Below are positions 5,137 to 7,986 of a stretch of 7,986 nucleotides of DNA, in pieces. Each line of letters starts with the position of its first letter. Within the stretch, counting starts at the first letter, position 1. Origin of the DNA: Thermoleophilia bacterium UBA5186. Its GTDB lineage: Bacteria > Actinomycetota > Thermoleophilia > Gaiellales > Gaiellaceae. The stretch lies in the NCBI GenBank assembly GCA_002413095.1, contig DHWI01000005.1, positions 1-7,986 on the forward strand, written 5' to 3'. Under the pieces are notes generated by a model that did no database searches, was not told the DNA's origin, and saw only the letters and a program-made list of their open reading frames with translations. The translations under genes were made by a program, and so were the position numbers.

Positions 5137-6068
5137 CCGCCCAGCCTCTCCGCGAGCCGCATCGCAGTTCCGAGCCAGTCCTGCGAGTGCTCGCGCGGCG
5201 GCGACCAGTCCGGCGACGAGCCGAGCCAGCGGACGGCGAGATGGAGGCGGCAGCAGTCGAGCGCGTGCAGGAACTCCTTCTCGGCGGGCGGCTGCTCGAG
5301 CGCCTCACGGTACGCGAAGGCGAGCTCTGCGACCCCTCCGTCGCCCCACCCCGCGACGAGAGCGGCGAGGTCAAGCAGCCCCGAACCGACGCCGGCCGCC
5401 TCCCAGTCGATCGGACAGATGCGCAGGCCGCCGTCACGCTCGTGCACGATCACGTTCGACGGGTAGAAGTCCCCGTGGACAAAGCCGGCCGGCAGCTCCT
5501 CGAGCGCGGCCAACGCACGCTTGTGCGCGCCGGCGACGCCGTTGAGCACAGCGGCGCCGACGAACTCTCGCGCCCGTTCTAGCGAGGCTCGGTACAGCTC
5601 GCCGTCGTAGCGAAGCAGCGAGCGTCCGCGCGGGCGGACGCTCTGGTGCAGCACGGCGAGCCACCGCGCGACGGCTCGCCAGGTGGCGTGCTCCCCGACC
5701 TGCCACAGCACGACGCCCGGCACCTCCTCGATGAAGAGCCAGTAGCGGTCGCGCCGCCGATCGACGACGGAGCCGTAGTAGGCGGCGGTTCCGAGTTCGT
5801 GGCCGGCGAGGACGTGAGCGTACGCCTCGATCTCGCGCAGCGGATCGTGCAGCGAGCCCGGCTTGGCCCGGCGCGCGTTCGCGTCGAGCGAGCGGCGGCT
5901 GAGGTCCTTGAAGACGAGCCTCAGCTCGCGCCCGTCCGCGAGCACGAGCTCGAGCGTCTCGAGCCCGAAGCTCGTGCGATAGTCGTGTGGACGCCGTTCG
6001 AGCCGCTCGACCCGCGCGTCCAGCAGGCGACCGAGCTCGCTCCGAAGCTCGGGGGTCGAGGCGCTCAT
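5133..6068 (-). CDS. APH-family small-molecule kinase
   Basis: This 311-residue protein has the aminoglycoside phosphotransferase/choline kinase fold signature. LVFKDL holds the probable ATP-binding Lys (K54), and REIEAYAHVL holds the helix Glu that pairs with it (about E79-E81). IEEVPG (113-118) looks like the hinge. HGDFYPSN (198-205) is the catalytic loop with the base D200 and N205, and CPIDWE holds the metal-binding D221. All catalytic residues are intact, so it should be an active kinase transferring phosphate from ATP to a small-molecule hydroxyl, often on a sugar or amino alcohol. The family includes antibiotic-resistance enzymes and many metabolic kinases. Its position inside a glycosyltransferase/deacetylase operon, with ATGA overlaps at both ends, favours a biosynthetic role, or self-protection if the product is an antibiotic. 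The substrate cannot be read from the sequence. Confidence 0.85.
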   Translation of the reverse strand: MSASTPELRSELGRLLDARVERLERRPHDYRTSFGLETLELVLADGRELRLVFKDLSRRSLDANARRAKPGSLHDPLREIEAYAHVLAGHELGTAAYYGSVVDRRRDRYWLFIEEVPGVVLWQVGEHATWRAVARWLAVLHQSVRPRGRSLLRYDGELYRASLERAREFVGAAVLNGVAGAHKRALAALEELPAGFVHGDFYPSNVIVHERDGGLRICPIDWEAAGVGSGLLDLAALVAGWGDGGVAELAFAYREALEQPPAEKEFLHALDCCRLHLAVRWLGSSPDWSPPREHSQDWLGTAMRLAERLGG

Positions 6069-7192
6069 GCGGCACCCACCGCCTCGAGCAAGCGCGTGAG
6101 CACCTTGTCGGAGTCGAGGTGCTCCTCGGCGATCGCGCGCGCGGTTCGTGCGTGCCGAGGGTAGTCGCGCCGCAGCTTGTCGATCCCTGCGACCGCCTCC
6201 TCAAGCGTCGAGAAGGTCAGCAGCCCCTCGCCGGTCGGGAGCGCATCGCCGAGCCCGGTGTCCTGGGCGAGCACCGGCCGGCCGGAGGCGAGGTAACAGG
6301 CGCTGCGGTCGCTGAACCAGCCGCACCGAGAGACGACGTAGCCTTCCTTGGCGAGGCCGAGCTCGGCGCGCGAGCCCTGCACGAAGCGGCGGTAACGCTC
6401 AGGTGTGCCGGCGACCGCTTCGGCGTCGAGCAGCAGCCACCCGTTCTCCTCGAGCGCCTCCAGGTCTGCCCGCTCGTCCGGGTGGATCGCAAGCCCGAGC
6501 AGGAACGTCTCTCCGCTGAGTCGCGGCAGCGCAAAGAGCGGGCGGAGCGAATGCGCCTTCTGGCCGTAGCGGACGCCGCCGTACTCGATCGACGCGTAGG
6601 AGCGCCAATTGCCGACCGTCGTCAGCCCGTCGTGCTCGACCGGCCCGGCGACCGGCCAGCGCTCGAGCACGACCGGCGGCAGGGTCCGGATCCAGCCGAC
6701 GCCGCAGGTCGGCACCGCGCAGCCCTTGCGGCCGAGCGCCTGCCCGACCGTCGCGTAGTGGGTGTGGCCGTCCAGCCCGACGTCGATCCCTTCGGCAGCG
6801 CACCAGAGCTGGTTGAATGCCGGGTCGAGGTCGAGGTAGAGCCGGATCGGCGCGGCCGAGACGAGCTCCTCGTCGGCCAGCATGCCCGAGACGTTGACGA
6901 GCAGATCGGCGTACTTCGCCCACCGGCGAACGTCAGCGTAGGGCATCCCGATCGTCGCCCGCGAGCCGCGCGCGACGAGCGCCGCGGAGCCCTCCAGCTC
7001 GAACTCGCGGGCGACCTCCCGGAAGTACGGCTCCGCATCGGCAAGCGCCTCCTCGCCGACCGGCTCGACGAGGCACACTTCGTGCCCGAGGCGGCGGAAG
7101 CCGAGCACGTACTGGAGCACCGCCCAGGTCGCTCCTCCCTGGCGCGGGGTGCCCGCGATCATGCCGCTGAGCAGGATCCGGAGCCGCTTCAT
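6065..7192 (-). CDS. GT-B-like glycosyltransferase (paralogue of the upstream gene)
   Basis: The ATG at 7192 gives 375 residues and overlaps the preceding gene's stop by ATGA; a longer open frame exists upstream but covers that gene and is not used. The N-terminus MKRLRILLSGMIAGTP, GGATWAVLQYVLGFRRLGHEV and LVEP is typical of the first Rossmann half of GT-B enzymes. The middle has LYLDLDPAFNQLW (118-130), GVGWIRTLPP and TTVGNW. The C-terminal half has GWFSDRS (291-297), YLASGRPVLAQDTG (300-313) and LPTGEGLLTFSTLEEAV, like the nucleotide-sugar-binding half of family 1/4 type enzymes. I do not see a classic EX7E motif. It should transfer a sugar from an activated donor; donor and acceptor are unknown. 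No signal peptide or clear membrane segment is seen, so it acts in the cytoplasm. Its close paralogue next door suggests two sequential or alternative sugar additions. Confidence 0.8.
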   Translation of the reverse strand: MKRLRILLSGMIAGTPRQGGATWAVLQYVLGFRRLGHEVCLVEPVGEEALADAEPYFREVAREFELEGSAALVARGSRATIGMPYADVRRWAKYADLLVNVSGMLADEELVSAAPIRLYLDLDPAFNQLWCAAEGIDVGLDGHTHYATVGQALGRKGCAVPTCGVGWIRTLPPVVLERWPVAGPVEHDGLTTVGNWRSYASIEYGGVRYGQKAHSLRPLFALPRLSGETFLLGLAIHPDERADLEALEENGWLLLDAEAVAGTPERYRRFVQGSRAELGLAKEGYVVSRCGWFSDRSACYLASGRPVLAQDTGLGDALPTGEGLLTFSTLEEAVAGIDKLRRDYPRHARTARAIAEEHLDSDKVLTRLLEAVGAA

Positions 7193-7986
7193 GCGAGCGC
7201 GTCCTCCAACATGGCGGCGACGACCCGGTCCGAGTCGAACCACTCTTCGGCGAGCGCGCGGGCGGCGCGGCAATGCGCCTCGTAGTCGGCGGCGATGCGC
7301 GCCGCGCCGGAGACCGCCTCCTCGAGGGTCGAGAAGGCGAACAGCCCCTCGCCGGTGGGGAGCTCCCGGCTGAAACCGGTGTCCTGCACGAGCACGGGCT
7401 TGCCCGAGGCGAGGTAACGGACCGAGCGGTCGCTGAACCAGCCGCTGCCCGTCTCGACGTACATGCCCTGCGCGACCGAGAATTCGGCGCCCGAGCCGTG
7501 GACGTAGCTCTGGAACGCCTCCGGCGTGGACGCGACCGCACGGGGGTCGACGAGCTGCCAGCCGGTGGCGGCGAGCAGCTCGAGGTCGGGCGTCTCGGCG
7601 GGATGGATGTCGAGCGCGAGCTCGAAGCGCTGCGGCGCGCGCGTCGGCAGCTCCGCGAACTTGCGGAACTCGTCCAGCTTGAGGCCGTAGACGTGCCCGT
7701 TCACCTCGACCCGCGCGTAGGGCCCGCGCCAGGTCGCGATCGTCGTGAAGCGGTCGTGGTCCCCCGTGGTCGCGACCGGCCAGTCGTCGAGGACGACGGG
7801 AGGCCGCGTGACGCGCCAGTCCACGCCTCCGGCCGGGATCTCGCAATCCGGGCGCCCGATGTTCGCGCCGAAGGTGAAGAAGAGCTCGTGGCCTTCCAGG
7901 CGGGCGCCGCCGTTCCCGGCCACGTGCCAGAACTGGGTGAAGCCGGGGTCGTCGTCGAGATAGACGCGCCGCCGCGGCTTGTCGAA
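7189..7986 (-). CDS. GT-B-like glycosyltransferase, C-terminal part (5' partial)
   Basis: The frame is open to the right edge, and 265 residues are visible. The visible start, with YLDDDPGFTQFWHV, aligns with residues about 118-131 of the next gene, so about 110 N-terminal residues are missing if the lengths are similar. Shared blocks in the same order are PPVVLDDWPV, GWFSDRS, YLASGKPVLVQDTG, LPTGEGLFAFSTLEEAV and a closing WFDSDRVVAAMLEDAL. The middle differs, for example FFTFGANIGRPDCEIP in place of HYATVGQALGRKGCAVP, which may reflect a different donor or acceptor. A GTG at 7923 is not a likely start because the homology runs upstream of it. Operon promoter and any earlier genes are outside the window. 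Confidence 0.8.
   Translation of the reverse strand, partial: FDKPRRRVYLDDDPGFTQFWHVAGNGGARLEGHELFFTFGANIGRPDCEIPAGGVDWRVTRPPVVLDDWPVATTGDHDRFTTIATWRGPYARVEVNGHVYGLKLDEFRKFAELPTRAPQRFELALDIHPAETPDLELLAATGWQLVDPRAVASTPEAFQSYVHGSGAEFSVAQGMYVETGSGWFSDRSVRYLASGKPVLVQDTGFSRELPTGEGLFAFSTLEEAVSGAARIAADYEAHCRAARALAEEWFDSDRVVAAMLEDALA

Noticed and set aside
5987..7285. Long plus-strand frame of 432 codons opposite the glycosyltransferase
   Set aside because: It is antisense to genes with clear motifs and ATGA coupling; its Arg/Ala/Asp-rich composition is typical of high-GC shadow frames.
7193..7846. Upstream extension of the full-length glycosyltransferase frame to 593 codons
   Set aside because: The extension overlaps the coding region of the upstream paralogue in another frame and is Arg-rich without homology, whereas the ATG at 7192 gives a proper GT-B N-terminus.

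Overview
The window is high-GC DNA with strong codon bias, several GTG starts and many long antisense shadow frames. Together with an ECF sigma gene followed by small single-pass membrane proteins, this suggests an actinobacterium, most likely of the Thermoleophilia (Solirubrobacterales/Gaiellales type). That placement is an inference from style and family content, not from a marker gene.

Left half, plus strand (1-4101): the 3' part of an O-antigen ligase/polymerase-like membrane protein with a C-terminal TPR-like tail enters from the left edge. Two bases after its stop begins an ECF-type sigma factor. Behind it lie two tandem copies of a complete small transcription unit. Each copy has an ECF-like promoter, a conserved leader with a strong AGGAGG ribosome site, a gene for a ~160-residue single-pass membrane protein (MKRFW...), and a paired-hairpin 3' end. 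The two proteins share their first ~70 residues and a Cys/His/Asp-bearing C-terminal tail, but their middles have diverged completely; the second has an Asn/Gly/Asp/His-rich linker encoded by a 9-bp tandem repeat. The promoter-like elements have identical spacing in the two copies, and the first overlaps the last codons of the sigma gene. The simplest reading is a sigma factor that drives its own two membrane-protein targets or partners. Next, behind a good housekeeping-type promoter and probably leaderless, is a DNA-binding protein with two Xre-type HTH domains, a long coiled coil and a small C-terminal beta-rich domain.

Middle (4102-4425): no intact gene. A short in-frame tail resembling the C-terminus of actinobacterial transposases/integrases lies just after the HTH gene, and a small hairpin lies where the two convergent gene groups meet.

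Right half, minus strand (7986-4426): a tightly packed operon of four genes, each overlapping the next by ATGA. In order of transcription they are a GT-B-like glycosyltransferase (5' end outside the window), a full-length paralogue of it, an APH-type small-molecule kinase and a YdjC/ChbG-like carbohydrate deacetylase. The combination of two glycosyltransferases, a kinase and a deacetylase looks like a dedicated pathway for making or tailoring an amino-sugar-containing glycoconjugate or small molecule; the product cannot be named from this sequence.
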